Notes: generated from the letters alone by a model not told the origin. Positions 1 through 6,486 are shown, counted from the stretch's first letter. The stretch: 6,729 bases of DNA from Bacillota bacterium (GCA_023435505.1 JAEYRR010000213.1:1-6729), one strand, 5' to 3'. Translations and numbers: made by a program.

Positions 1-226
1 GATAGAAACGCCTCTGATTTTTGCCCAGATATAACTGTTCTAACGAATGGATAAGCTTCTCTTCAGCTTCTTTAACACAGTCATCAGGAATTGTGTCCTC
101 CAAACACAGAGCAAGTGAATAGTTACTTCCAAATTTCTCATTTATAATAGAGTTGACGAGACGTTCATTGTTGGCAGGACAATATAGTAAAGAGCATACG
201 CTGTAATAAAGGGATGAGTTTTTCAT
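1..226 (-). CDS. HpcH/HpaI aldolase / citrate lyase-like C-C lyase of Ter biosynthetic module, N-terminal part
   Basis: This leftward gene is cut by the left window edge; 75 codons are visible, from an ATG at 226-224. A ribosome binding site (AAGGAG on the minus strand, 240-235) lies 8 bases ahead of it and fixes the start. The protein begins MKNSSLYYSVCSLLYCPANN. It has an LYCPANNER stretch at residues 14-22, matching the first strand of CitE-type TIM barrels (LFVPG.RPE in citrate lyase beta). It also has LCLEDTIPDD at residues 40-49, matching the second-strand CLEDAVP signature. Family members cleave or form C-C bonds in acyl-CoA or keto-acid substrates. Versions next to terD genes are placed in a predicted biosynthetic module with ATP-grasp, phosphoribosyltransferase and HAD enzymes, and their substrate is unknown. 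It is divergent from the rhomboid-TelA-TerD operon and shares its control region. Family assignment is good for such a short piece; the exact reaction cannot be inferred. Confidence 0.82.
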   Translation of the reverse strand, partial: MKNSSLYYSVCSLLYCPANNERLVNSIINEKFGSNYSLALCLEDTIPDDCVKEAEEKLIHSLEQLYLGKNQRRFY

Positions 227-266
227 CTATTGAACTCCTTCTTCTTTAACAAAACTAATGGAAGAA

Positions 267-276
267 AGGTATACCT
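267..276. repeat. 10-base palindrome AGGTATACCT
   Basis: A perfect palindrome lies in the predicted leader of the leftward lyase gene, about 40 bases ahead of its start codon. It could be an operator half-site pair or a chance palindrome. It is too short for a strong RNA hairpin. Confidence 0.3.
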
Positions 277-307
277 ACACGCTACTTTATCGTTCCATTT
301 ATATACT

Positions 308-316
308 AATATAACA
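308..316 (-). promoter_or_regulatory. Candidate extended -10 promoter for the leftward lyase gene
   Basis: Read on the minus strand the sequence is TGTTATATT: a TG one base ahead of TATATT, which matches five of six bases of TATAAT. A -35 box at the usual distance is poor (TATTCA), so this would depend on the extended -10. Transcription would start near 301 and give a leader of about 75 bases before the ATG at 226. That leader contains the palindrome AGGTATACCT. In such A+T-rich DNA, chance matches are common. Confidence 0.4.
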
Positions 317-380
317 TAATTTTACACAAATGAATAGATTAAAATGTATAACTATGATAATATAAAACTGGTAATTCTAT

Positions 381-413
381 AGGTTATGAAGGTATTCAGA
401 GGTTTGTAAAGGG
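381..413 (+). repeat. Four AGGT/AGGG direct units in helical phase
   Basis: AGGT occurs at 381, 390 and 400, and AGGG at 410. Each unit is followed mostly by T and A (for example AGGTTATGA, AGGTATTCAG, AGGTTTGTAA). Spacings of 9, 10 and 10 bases place the units on one face of the helix. The array sits roughly 50 to 80 bases upstream of the first rightward -10 box, where an activator would bind. Being so short and degenerate, it may be chance. Confidence 0.35.
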
Positions 414-458
414 GTTTGCTTAAATTATGATTAAATTCATACATTTTTTTATTCTTTA

Positions 459-467
459 TGGTATGAT
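459..467 (+). promoter_or_regulatory. Candidate upstream extended -10 promoter (TGGTATGAT)
   Basis: TGG followed by TATGAT (five of six bases of TATAAT) forms an extended -10 element. No good -35 box is found 16 to 18 bases upstream (ATACAT or neighbours). It would start a transcript near 474, about 68 bases ahead of the rhomboid start codon. It shares the string TGGTAT with the better promoter 51 bases downstream. Confidence 0.35.
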
Positions 468-489
468 TTAACTAGAATGCCTAACTTTC

Positions 490-518
490 TTGTTAGAGCT
501 CTGAATGCGTGGTATAAT
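490..518 (+). promoter_or_regulatory. Main sigma-A-type promoter of the rhomboid-TelA-TerD operon
   Basis: TTGTTA at 490-495 (four of six bases of TTGACA) is separated by 17 bases from a perfect TATAAT at 513-518. A TG at 510-511 makes it an extended -10. Transcription should begin around 524-526, only about 16 to 18 bases before the rhomboid ATG at 542, so the leader holds little more than the ribosome binding site AAGGGAGG (526-533). A small inverted repeat, CTAAC-N6-GTTAG (481-496), overlaps the -35 box, and the palindrome AGAGCTCT (495-502) lies in the spacer. Either could be an operator. This is the best promoter in the window and the natural start of the six-gene operon. Confidence 0.7.
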
Positions 519-541
519 TTGGTACAAGGGAGGTCGAATTT

Positions 542-1111
542 ATGAAGAAGATATCTTTTAATTCCCCTGTGGTTTTGGGGTTTACAATCATATGTTTTTT
601 GGCTTTGGTCTTGGATAAGATAACCGGTGGTGTGACAAATACTACAATATTTAGCGTATATCACTCATCCCTCTTAAATCCCTTGACCTATGTTCGTTTT
701 GTTGGACATGTATTTGGACATGCAGGATGGGAACATTTTATTGGAAATATAATGCTGATCTTAGTTGTGGGACCACTGTTGGAAGAAAAGTATGGTTCCT
801 CTAGTATAGTGATGGTGATCCTAGCTACTGCTATCGTTACGGGTTTGGCTAATTACATATTCTTCCCGGGAACACGTTTATTAGGAGCAAGTGGAGTAGT
901 ATTTGCGTTGATACTGCTATCCTCCTTTGTCAGCATCAAGGAAGGAACTATACCGTTGACCTTTATACTGGTAGTACTGATCTATATTGGCGGTCAGATA
1001 TACGATGGACTATTTGTTAAGGACAATGTGTCTAATCTAACGCATATTTTAGGTGGCGTTGTAGGTGCCGGGTTAGGTTTTGCTATGAATAAGAACAAAT
1101 ATGGAAGGTGA
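542..1111 (+). CDS. Rhomboid-family intramembrane serine protease
   Basis: This 189-residue integral membrane protein has about six hydrophobic segments: roughly residues 9-26, 66-80, 88-108, 113-131, 137-154 and 166-183. The rhomboid signatures are present in order: HFIGN (His65, Asn69) in the second segment, GASG with the nucleophile Ser117 at the start of the fourth, and the His168 partner followed by GG and GAGLG in the last. The catalytic Ser/His dyad is therefore intact. It is close to the minimal six-helix rhomboid core, with no cytosolic accessory domain. Rhomboids cut substrates within or next to transmembrane helices; the substrate here is unknown. The ATG is preceded by AAGGGAGG at 8 bases. 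It is first in an operon with YceG-like, TelA and TerD genes; its stop overlaps the ribosome binding site of the next gene. A protease as the membrane member of this operon is unusual, since Ter systems usually use TerC. Confidence 0.93.
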   Translation: MKKISFNSPVVLGFTIICFLALVLDKITGGVTNTTIFSVYHSSLLNPLTYVRFVGHVFGHAGWEHFIGNIMLILVVGPLLEEKYGSSSIVMVILATAIVTGLANYIFFPGTRLLGASGVVFALILLSSFVSIKEGTIPLTFILVVLIYIGGQIYDGLFVKDNVSNLTHILGGVVGAGLGFAMNKNKYGR

Positions 1112-1112
1112 A
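1103..1112 (+). promoter_or_regulatory. Ribosome binding site that decides the GTG start of the YceG-like gene
   Basis: GGAAGGTGAA overlaps the last codons and the TGA stop (1109-1111) of the rhomboid gene and lies 8 bases ahead of GTG at 1119. No ATG in this frame lies near it, so GTG is the likely start. The overlap suggests translational coupling with the rhomboid gene. Confidence 0.6.
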
Positions 1113-1118
1113 TAACCC

Positions 1119-3395
1119 GTGTTTGAGCATAAGAAGATAGAAGGGCTTAATGATTATTTTATAGAATTAAACAGTAGAAGAGAAAAGGGCGTTTACTTTT
1201 ACAGAATTAATGGGTATAACGAATCCGTTTTAGAATTTCTTAAGCAATACTATGAGGCAGCAAGAATCTCCGGTGTTGTTCTTGAGGAACGTATTCCTAA
1301 TCCTGATGAAAGAAATCTGTCCTATTATAATGAGATGATTGGTAACCAGTTTATGATGCACCCCGGATTTATTACAACAAGTCTGAAAAAATGGCTGCCA
1401 AGAATGAACGACTACCAACGAAATAGCGTTGCTATGGCAATCTATGATGAATTGGAGACTCTTCGTAAAGCAGGCAAGAATGAGAATATTTTGAAGAATG
1501 CATATATCAAATTCATGTGTTGGCTTTATTATAAGTTTGAAAGGGTAGTAAATCAGTTGGGAGAAATTAAAGTCCCTAAGATTTTATATGAAGGGGAAAT
1601 TAGTAATTATGAATTAATGCTTATTTCCATATTATCTCGTTGTGGTTGCGATGTTGTGTTGCTACAGTATAAGGGAGATCAGAGTTATTTAAAACTGGAT
1701 CCGTCTTCTGTTCAATCAGTTCTCTTTGAAGCACCTGGCTTAACTCAATTTCCTGAGACCTTTTCGATTAAGTGGCTTCGAGAAGAAATACAGAGACAGA
1801 AGAATAATGAACGTTTATATGGACAGCAGCCCTCTATAAGAAATTGTACCAATGCATGGATATCTGGGAAAGTTCTCGATGATATAAAGACGAGCATTCC
1901 TAACAGAGGCAACGATCCTGCATTATTTTATAATTGCTATGGCAGAATGAATGGCGTCGAGGATAAGGTTACCTATCAGAATGAATTATACAAGTTCCAG
2001 CTTGAAATGAGGAATAGTGGTAGGAAGCTTGTAATACTAGATGAGCTCCTTCCCCTGCCTACCATGGAAGAAATTAATGGTATCAGAAGAAAGAATTACA
2101 CGAAGCAGGATGAGATGCTAAGTGATCTGGCAAAAAACATCTGTTATACTGCTAATTTAGAACTTCAGCGTATCTTTAACAAGGCTTTTCTGGATGTTAT
2201 GCTGAAGGAGGCCAGTTTACCGGGGATGAACCTCAATAAGCTAACAAATAAAGCGGTATTTCTGCTTTGCTGGCTAAAAAGATACCAATCGCTTTTATTT
2301 TCCAATTGGAGGATGCCAGAGATTGGGTGCTTTATCTATCTGGGTGGCTGTCGAAATGAGAACGAAGCGATGTTTATGCGTTTTCTGGCAAGAATTCCTG
2401 TAGATGTTCTGATTCTCAACCCAAATCTTAATAATAAATGTGTTTTAGAAGATAGCTTACTTTATGAGATAAACAATGTGAATACTCTGGCGATAAGTAA
2501 ATACCCAGCAGAGAATTCGGATGTACATATAGGGACAGCGGCTTACCATGCTGAAAGGGAACTGGATACTCTGATGTATCAGGACTCCGGCATATACAGG
2601 ATACAACAGTACAATAAGGCCAATACAGTAAGTCTTCAGACAATGTATGAGGAGATTGCCATACTCTGGGACCAGGAGTTAAAATATCGTCCTAATTTTG
2701 GAACAGTGGATGATATTGTAACAATGCCGGTTATCTTTGCTAAGGTATCCGGAGTAAACGATGGACTCCTTCCAAAGTACTGGGCAGGCATTAGGGACTT
2801 GATTACCGACGAAACCGTCTTAATCAAAAGTGCCCCTTATATCCGTTCAACAGACATGAATCCTGTAAAAGCATATGCCACGGAATTTTTTAGAAATGGG
2901 AAAGTCCAGAAGAATAAGATTAAAACGCATCAGAGCTATCAATATGGCTTTTTGAGAGAAGAGATGCAGGACTACATATTGGACAAGCTGCAGCTTTTAA
3001 TTGACCAGCGTTCCATAAAAGGTACCTTTGAGAATGGGACGGAATATACCATAGTTGCTACAGCTCTTAACATGAATAAGAATTTACTGAGGATGATACA
3101 GAAGTTTGACTTTACAAAGGAGAATCCAAAGTTTATCTATATCAATACAACGGAAGAAATTATTTCACTGGAGGATTCCATTTTGGTGGCATTCTTAAAC
3201 TTAATAGGCTTTGATATTGTTTTCTTTGTGCCTACCGGTTATCTGAGTGTTGAGAAGCATTTTAATAAGAGATTAATGGAGGAACACCAGATTGGTGAAT
3301 ACATGTATGATCTTAATGTAGCTGATCTGGGTACCATTTCATCTAATAATACACGCCAGTCATGGCGAGAAAAAATATTTAGGAGGGGCATATAA
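1119..3395 (+). CDS. YceG-like protein of Ter stress systems (YceG_bac family), long form
   Basis: This 758-residue soluble protein has no visible signal peptide or membrane segment. It starts at a GTG with a ribosome binding site over the preceding stop codon. Features typical of YceG proteins beside TelA/TerD genes are KVPKILYEG at residues 151-159, YHAERELDTLMYQDSGIYR at 476-494, LQTMYEEIAILWDQE at 506-520, RPNF at 524-527 and MPVIFAKVSGV at 536-546. By eye, three segments share one pattern of hydrophobic strand, acidic helix, and strand with a conserved Asp: residues 153-186, 402-436 and 670-707. They look like repeated Rossmann-like units. The family is described only as a putative component of a biosynthetic module; its biochemical role is unknown. 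From memory, Bacillus subtilis YceG is about 540 residues, so this is a long version. The next gene, telA, starts 2 bases after the stop, and its ribosome binding site is inside this gene, so the two products are probably made in linked amounts. I see no recognised catalytic motif. Confidence 0.8.
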   Translation: MFEHKKIEGLNDYFIELNSRREKGVYFYRINGYNESVLEFLKQYYEAARISGVVLEERIPNPDERNLSYYNEMIGNQFMMHPGFITTSLKKWLPRMNDYQRNSVAMAIYDELETLRKAGKNENILKNAYIKFMCWLYYKFERVVNQLGEIKVPKILYEGEISNYELMLISILSRCGCDVVLLQYKGDQSYLKLDPSSVQSVLFEAPGLTQFPETFSIKWLREEIQRQKNNERLYGQQPSIRNCTNAWISGKVLDDIKTSIPNRGNDPALFYNCYGRMNGVEDKVTYQNELYKFQLEMRNSGRKLVILDELLPLPTMEEINGIRRKNYTKQDEMLSDLAKNICYTANLELQRIFNKAFLDVMLKEASLPGMNLNKLTNKAVFLLCWLKRYQSLLFSNWRMPEIGCFIYLGGCRNENEAMFMRFLARIPVDVLILNPNLNNKCVLEDSLLYEINNVNTLAISKYPAENSDVHIGTAAYHAERELDTLMYQDSGIYRIQQYNKANTVSLQTMYEEIAILWDQELKYRPNFGTVDDIVTMPVIFAKVSGVNDGLLPKYWAGIRDLITDETVLIKSAPYIRSTDMNPVKAYATEFFRNGKVQKNKIKTHQSYQYGFLREEMQDYILDKLQLLIDQRSIKGTFENGTEYTIVATALNMNKNLLRMIQKFDFTKENPKFIYINTTEEIISLEDSILVAFLNLIGFDIVFFVPTGYLSVEKHFNKRLMEEHQIGEYMYDLNVADLGTISSNNTRQSWREKIFRRGI
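3381..3386 (+). promoter_or_regulatory. telA ribosome binding site inside the YceG-like gene
   Basis: AGGAGG is formed by the two Arg codons near the C-terminus (RRGI) of the YceG-like protein and lies 11 bases before the telA ATG at 3398. The stop codon of the upstream gene (3393-3395) sits between the two, so a ribosome terminating there would be on top of the telA start region. This is strong evidence for translational coupling. Confidence 0.65.
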
Positions 3396-3397
3396 AT

Positions 3398-4561
3398 ATG
3401 GCATTAGATTTTAGTAAGACTACCACACAGCAACCAGTGGCACAGCCGGTGGCAAATTCAGTAGCTGAACCTACTAACGAGATTCAAGTAGTGGAGCAAT
3501 TTGATATTGTTGCTGATAGGGATCAGATGAATAAGGAGTTGGTGAACTCAGCAGAAGTTGATGCAATTGTTAGTACCATAGAAATTGACAATCTAGAGTC
3601 CATAGTTACTTTTGGTGGAGAAGCTGCAGAGCAGATTTCCAAGGCATCGGATGTAGTGCTTAATAGTATGAGCTTGTCACAACTTGATGATTCTAGTGAG
3701 ATGTTAACCACTCTTGCTAAGATCATGGCCAAATTCGACATAGAAGAGATTAAGGACAATCCCGGACTCTTTGGTAAAATGTTTGGTAACCTGAAGAAAA
3801 AGCTAGAGAAGATTTTAGCTAAATATCATACTATGGGAGATGAAGTAGATAAGATATATGTTCAGCTCAAGCAGTATGAATCCGAGATAAAGCAGTCAAA
3901 CCGCAAATTGAACGAGATGTTTGACGCTAATGTTAATTTCTATCATGAATTAGTAAAGTACATATTAGCAGGAGAACAGGGTTGTAAGGAAATTGAAGCA
4001 TACATTGCACAGAGACAGGCAGATATGCAAGCTACAGGAGATAACTCCATTCAGTTTGAGATTACCACTCTGCAGAATGCATTGATGATGTTAGAACAGA
4101 GAACCCAGGATTTAAGAACAGCAGAAAATGTTGCTATGCAGTCCATTCCTATGATTAAAACAATGGAATTCAGTAACATGAATCTTGTAAGAAAGATTAA
4201 TTCCGCATTTATTGTAACCCTTCCTGTATTTAAACAGGCGCTGGCACAAGCCATCATGCTTAAGAGACAAAAGGTGCAGGCGGAGGCAATGGCAGCTTTG
4301 GATGAGAAGACCAACGAGATGCTTCTAAAGAATGCCAAGAATACGGCAGAACAATCTAAGATGACAGCTAGACTTGCTTCAGGAAGTTCCATTAAGATTG
4401 AGACTCTAGAGACTACTTGGAGAACAATTGTAAGTGGAATTGATGAGACTAGAATGATTCAGGAGAATGCAAGGAAGAAACGTATTGAAGACCAGGCAAG
4501 ACTGGAAAATATAAAATCAGAGTTCAATAAATCATATCATATGCCACAAAAGAAAAATTAA
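3398..4561 (+). CDS. Toxic anion resistance protein, TelA/KlaA (YceH) family
   Basis: This 387-residue cytosolic protein is mostly helical. Residues 7-27 are a low-complexity linker rich in Thr, Gln, Pro and Val. Residues 40-115 form an acidic helical region. The family core begins near NPGLFGKMFGNLKKKLEKIL (121-140), followed by a long amphipathic, coiled-coil-like stretch through SNRKLNEMFDANVNFYHELV (167-186). The C-terminal half contains the characteristic QKVQAEAMAALDEKTNEMLL (291-310) and SIKIETLETTWRTI (331-344), followed by a basic and acidic charged tail. Length and motif order fit full TelA/YceH proteins, about 360-400 residues. The family is linked to resistance to tellurite and other toxic anions and to general envelope or phage stress; its molecular activity is not established. 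It follows the YceG-like gene by 2 bases and precedes the three terD genes, the same partners as in Bacillus. Its own ribosome binding site makes the ATG start secure. Confidence 0.9.
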   Translation: MALDFSKTTTQQPVAQPVANSVAEPTNEIQVVEQFDIVADRDQMNKELVNSAEVDAIVSTIEIDNLESIVTFGGEAAEQISKASDVVLNSMSLSQLDDSSEMLTTLAKIMAKFDIEEIKDNPGLFGKMFGNLKKKLEKILAKYHTMGDEVDKIYVQLKQYESEIKQSNRKLNEMFDANVNFYHELVKYILAGEQGCKEIEAYIAQRQADMQATGDNSIQFEITTLQNALMMLEQRTQDLRTAENVAMQSIPMIKTMEFSNMNLVRKINSAFIVTLPVFKQALAQAIMLKRQKVQAEAMAALDEKTNEMLLKNAKNTAEQSKMTARLASGSSIKIETLETTWRTIVSGIDETRMIQENARKKRIEDQARLENIKSEFNKSYHMPQKKN

Positions 4562-4584
4562 CATCATAAAGGGAGGAATTAAGT

Positions 4585-5166
4585 ATGCCTATTAATTTAA
4601 CAAAGGGACAGAAAGTAGATTTAACAAAAGGGAATCCAGGCCTAAAGAACATTATGGTAGGACTGGGCTGGGATGTTAACATGTTTGATTCTGGGGCAGA
4701 TTTCGACTTGGATGCAGCTGCGTTTATGGTAGCCGATAATGGGAAATGTCCAACTGAGAAGGAATTTATATTCTATGGTAACTTAGAACATACCAGTGAG
4801 TCTGTAAAACATATGGGAGATAACCTAACTGGTGCTGGTGATGGAGATGATGAGCAGATTCAGATTGATTTAAGCAAGATTCCAGCCAACATTACAAGAA
4901 TAGCTTTTACCGTAACCATCTATGATGCAGATAGAAGAGGTCAGAATTTTGGCCAGGTATCTAATGCATTTATCCGTATAGTAGATGAATCTACTAATAT
5001 TGAGTTGATTCGTTATGATTTAGGTGAGGATTTCTCTATAGAGACAGCAGTAGTTGTTGGTGAACTTTATCGACATAACGGTGAATGGAAATTCAATGCC
5101 ATCGGCAGTGGATTCCAAGGTGGTTTAGCTGCATTATGTGGTCATTACGGAATAGAAGTCGCATAG
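4585..5166 (+). CDS. terD: TerD-family calcium-binding stress protein, first copy
   Basis: This 193-residue protein matches the full length of a single TerD domain. Family signatures are the basic N-terminus with [16 protein letters not shown] (5-20), GLGWD (26-30), FDLDAAAF (40-47), the acidic loop [12 protein letters not shown] (79-90), TIYDAD (111-116), EWKFNAIG (167-174) and a C-terminal GGLAALC. In TerD structures the Asp residues of the GWD, DLD and DxxxGxGxxDDE segments bind two calcium ions; all appear intact here. TerD proteins are soluble stress proteins associated with resistance to tellurite, colicins and phages, probably through calcium-dependent interactions at the membrane. AAAGGGAGG (4568-4576) supports the ATG. 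Hand counting without gaps gives about 67% identity (130 of 193) to the next copy, so these two are a tandem duplication. The family call is very safe; whether it is TerD, TerE or TerZ by ancestry cannot be decided. Confidence 0.95.
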   Translation: MPINLTKGQKVDLTKGNPGLKNIMVGLGWDVNMFDSGADFDLDAAAFMVADNGKCPTEKEFIFYGNLEHTSESVKHMGDNLTGAGDGDDEQIQIDLSKIPANITRIAFTVTIYDADRRGQNFGQVSNAFIRIVDESTNIELIRYDLGEDFSIETAVVVGELYRHNGEWKFNAIGSGFQGGLAALCGHYGIEVA

Positions 5167-5179
5167 GAGGGATACGTAT

Positions 5180-5761
5180 ATGCCAGTTAGTTTGCAAAAA
5201 GGACAAAAAGTAAGTATAACCAAAAGTAATCCAGGCTTATCAAAAGTTGTAGTAGGTCTTGGATGGGATGTGAATCAGTTTGATACAGGCGATAGCTATG
5301 ATCTGGATACGGCAGCTTTTTTACTGACCGATACCGGAAAGGTGTCAAGAAGTGAAGATTTCGTATTCTTTGGTAACCTAAACCACCCATCTGGTGGTGT
5401 ACAGCATATGGGAGATAACTTGACCGGAGCTGGTGATGGAGACGATGAACAGATTAAGATTGATCTTGACAGAGTTCCACAAAACATTCAAAGAATCGCG
5501 TTTACAGTCACTATTTACGATGCTGAGCAAAGACGTCAGAATTTTGGACAGATAAACAATGCTTTTATTAGAGTGTACAATGAAGCGACAGGGGAAGAAA
5601 TCTTACGATATGATTTAGGAGAGGATTTCTCAATAGAGACAGCAGCAGTTTTTGGAGAGATGTATAAGAATGCTGGTGAATGGAAATTTAATGCCATTGG
5701 AAGCGGTTATCAAGGTGGTTTGGCCGCTTTGTGTGCCAACTATGGCGTAGAGGTAGAGTAG
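5180..5761 (+). CDS. terD: TerD-family calcium-binding stress protein, second copy
   Basis: Also 193 residues, and colinear without gaps with the first copy (about 67% identical by hand count). The metal-binding signatures are kept: GLGWD (26-30), YDLDTAAF (40-47), [12 protein letters not shown] (79-90), TIYDAE (111-116) and [10 protein letters not shown] (167-176). The two copies differ most at residues 48-60 and 131-140, which probably form surface loops, while the acidic loop and C-terminus are nearly identical. This fits divergence of partner-binding surfaces around a conserved metal core. The ribosome binding site AGGAGG (5165-5170) overlaps the TAG stop of the first copy and lies 9 bases from the ATG, so translation is likely coupled. 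The product is presumably cytosolic and may assemble with its paralogues, since TerD proteins often occur as sets. Confidence 0.95.
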   Translation: MPVSLQKGQKVSITKSNPGLSKVVVGLGWDVNQFDTGDSYDLDTAAFLLTDTGKVSRSEDFVFFGNLNHPSGGVQHMGDNLTGAGDGDDEQIKIDLDRVPQNIQRIAFTVTIYDAEQRRQNFGQINNAFIRVYNEATGEEILRYDLGEDFSIETAAVFGEMYKNAGEWKFNAIGSGYQGGLAALCANYGVEVE

Positions 5762-5788
5762 GAAGTACACAAATAAGGAGGAGTCAAA

Positions 5789-6376
5789 ATGTCAATTAGC
5801 TTACAAAAAGGACAAAAGGTAAGTCTATCTAAGGAGAGCGCAGGCCTTTCTCAGGTGCTTATAGGATTAGGTTGGGATGAAGTAAAGCAGAGTAAAGGTT
5901 TCTTCGCTGCTAAACCAAAACCAATTGACTGCGATGCATCAGCATTATTATTAACTAATGGAAGATTGATGGATAAAACAGACCTTGTATATTATGGGAA
6001 TCTGCAACATAAAACCAGAACGGTACAGCATCTGGGAGATAATCTAACCGGAGCTGGAGATGGTGATGATGAACAGATTGTAGCGGATTTAGCACATATT
6101 CCTGCTCAATACGATAGAATTGTATTTGCAGTTACTATTTATCAGGCAATGCAGAAAGGACAGCATTTTGGCCTCATTGAAAATGCCTTTATCAGAATTG
6201 TGGATGGAAGAAATAATAGAGAGCTTTGCAAATTCAATCTGACTGAGAATTATTCAGGAATGACAGCTATGATTTTTGGTGAAATCTATAAGAATGATGG
6301 GGAATGGAAGTTCAATGCCATTGGTCAGGGAACGAATGATCCTGGTCTAGGAGAACTTATTGCTAGATTCTCTTAA
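5789..6376 (+). CDS. TerD-family stress protein, third and divergent copy
   Basis: This 195-residue TerD-domain protein starts like the others ([17 protein letters not shown] at 26-30). It has a different segment, about two residues longer, between GWD and the next acidic pair (residues 31-46, containing FFAAKPKP). The DLD motif is replaced by DCD (Asp47, Asp49). The acidic loop [12 protein letters not shown] is fully kept at 84-95, and EWKFNAIG follows near the end. Two acidic positions found in the other copies, in YDLGEDFS, are Asn here (FNLTENYS, 149-156), and the C-terminus GLGELIARFS differs from the GGLAALC ending. The IDCDAS form is a known TerD subgroup that often sits beside the DLD form in Firmicute operons, so this looks like an older paralogue and not a fresh duplication. 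The calcium site looks competent, but affinity may differ. AAGGAGG (5775-5781) lies 7 bases before the ATG. It is the last gene before a terminator-like hairpin. Confidence 0.93.
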   Translation: MSISLQKGQKVSLSKESAGLSQVLIGLGWDEVKQSKGFFAAKPKPIDCDASALLLTNGRLMDKTDLVYYGNLQHKTRTVQHLGDNLTGAGDGDDEQIVADLAHIPAQYDRIVFAVTIYQAMQKGQHFGLIENAFIRIVDGRNNRELCKFNLTENYSGMTAMIFGEIYKNDGEWKFNAIGQGTNDPGLGELIARFS

Positions 6377-6407
6377 GTCATTACGCTACTATAAGAATTA
6401 ATAGAGG

Positions 6408-6446
6408 AGGGGAAATTGTTTGATACAAGCTTCCCCTTTCTTTCTT
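6408..6446 (+). terminator. Terminator-like hairpin with T-rich tail after the third TerD gene
   Basis: AGGGGAA (6408-6414) pairs with TTCCCCT (6431-6437), and inside it TTGT (6416-6419) pairs with ACAA (6425-6428) around the loop TTGAT. There is a small bulge between the two helices. The tail TTTCTTTCTT (6437-6446) is T-rich but broken by C, so termination may be partial. It lies 32 bases after the TerD stop and 40 bases before the HAD start, so it would reduce the HAD gene's expression relative to the terD genes. Confidence 0.65.
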
Positions 6447-6461
6447 GTAAAGGGATACTGA

Positions 6462-6470
6462 TGCTATAAG
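6462..6470 (+). promoter_or_regulatory. Weak candidate extended -10 and ribosome binding sites ahead of the HAD gene
   Basis: TGCTATAAG is an extended -10 match without a properly spaced -35 box; a TTGTAA at 6445-6450 is only 14 bases upstream. The same bases run into AAGGAG (6468-6473), which lies 13 bases before the HAD start at 6487, longer than usual. A second Shine-Dalgarno-like AGGTGG (6478-6483) is very close to the start. Either could serve for translation. The promoter reading is speculative. Confidence 0.25.
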
Positions 6471-6486
6471 GAGACGTAGGTGGATA

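Larger units (their letters stand above)
227..541. promoter_or_regulatory. Divergent intergenic control region
   Basis: This A+T-rich stretch of 315 bases separates the leftward lyase gene from the rightward rhomboid-TelA-TerD operon. I see no convincing gene in it. It contains candidate extended -10 promoters in both directions, a run of AGGT-type units spaced 9 to 10 bases apart (381-413), a 10-base palindrome AGGTATACCT (267-276), and a small inverted repeat next to the best rightward promoter. Its position suggests that the metabolite-synthesis genes on the left and the TerD/TelA genes on the right are controlled together. No regulator gene is visible in the window. Confidence 0.7.

Noticed and set aside
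227..541. Possible riboswitch or small RNA in the divergent intergenic region
   Set aside because: The best rightward promoter leaves a leader of under 20 bases, too short for a riboswitch. The leftward leader of about 75 bases shows only a weak 10-base palindrome and no known motif.
449..664. 71-codon minus-strand frame covering the promoter and the rhomboid start
   Set aside because: It covers the best promoter and the beginning of a clear rhomboid gene, and its Cys/His/Tyr-rich translation resembles no family I know. It is best explained as a chance frame.
542..1111. The membrane protein as a TerC homologue
   Set aside because: The GASG serine motif, HFIGN and the late His followed by GG are diagnostic of rhomboids, and the length of 189 residues is shorter than typical TerC proteins.
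4051..4392. 113-codon open frame on the minus strand inside telA
   Set aside because: It lies wholly opposite the well-supported TelA core, has no recognisable domain, and no convincing ribosome binding site was noticed. Its composition (many Ser, Ala, Ile) is what the antisense of a helical, charged protein gives.
4585..6376. Possible CRISPR or mobile repeat because near-identical blocks recur about every 600 bases
   Set aside because: The recurring blocks are the codons for the conserved acidic loop [12 protein letters not shown] and EWKFNAIG motifs in three TerD paralogues. Differences fall mostly at third codon positions, as expected for gene duplication.
6416..6469. Possible 17-codon leader peptide starting with TTG after GGAGGGG
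   Set aside because: The TTG is only about 3 bases from the Shine-Dalgarno-like run, too close for normal initiation, and the same bases are better explained as the arms and loop of the terminator-like hairpin.
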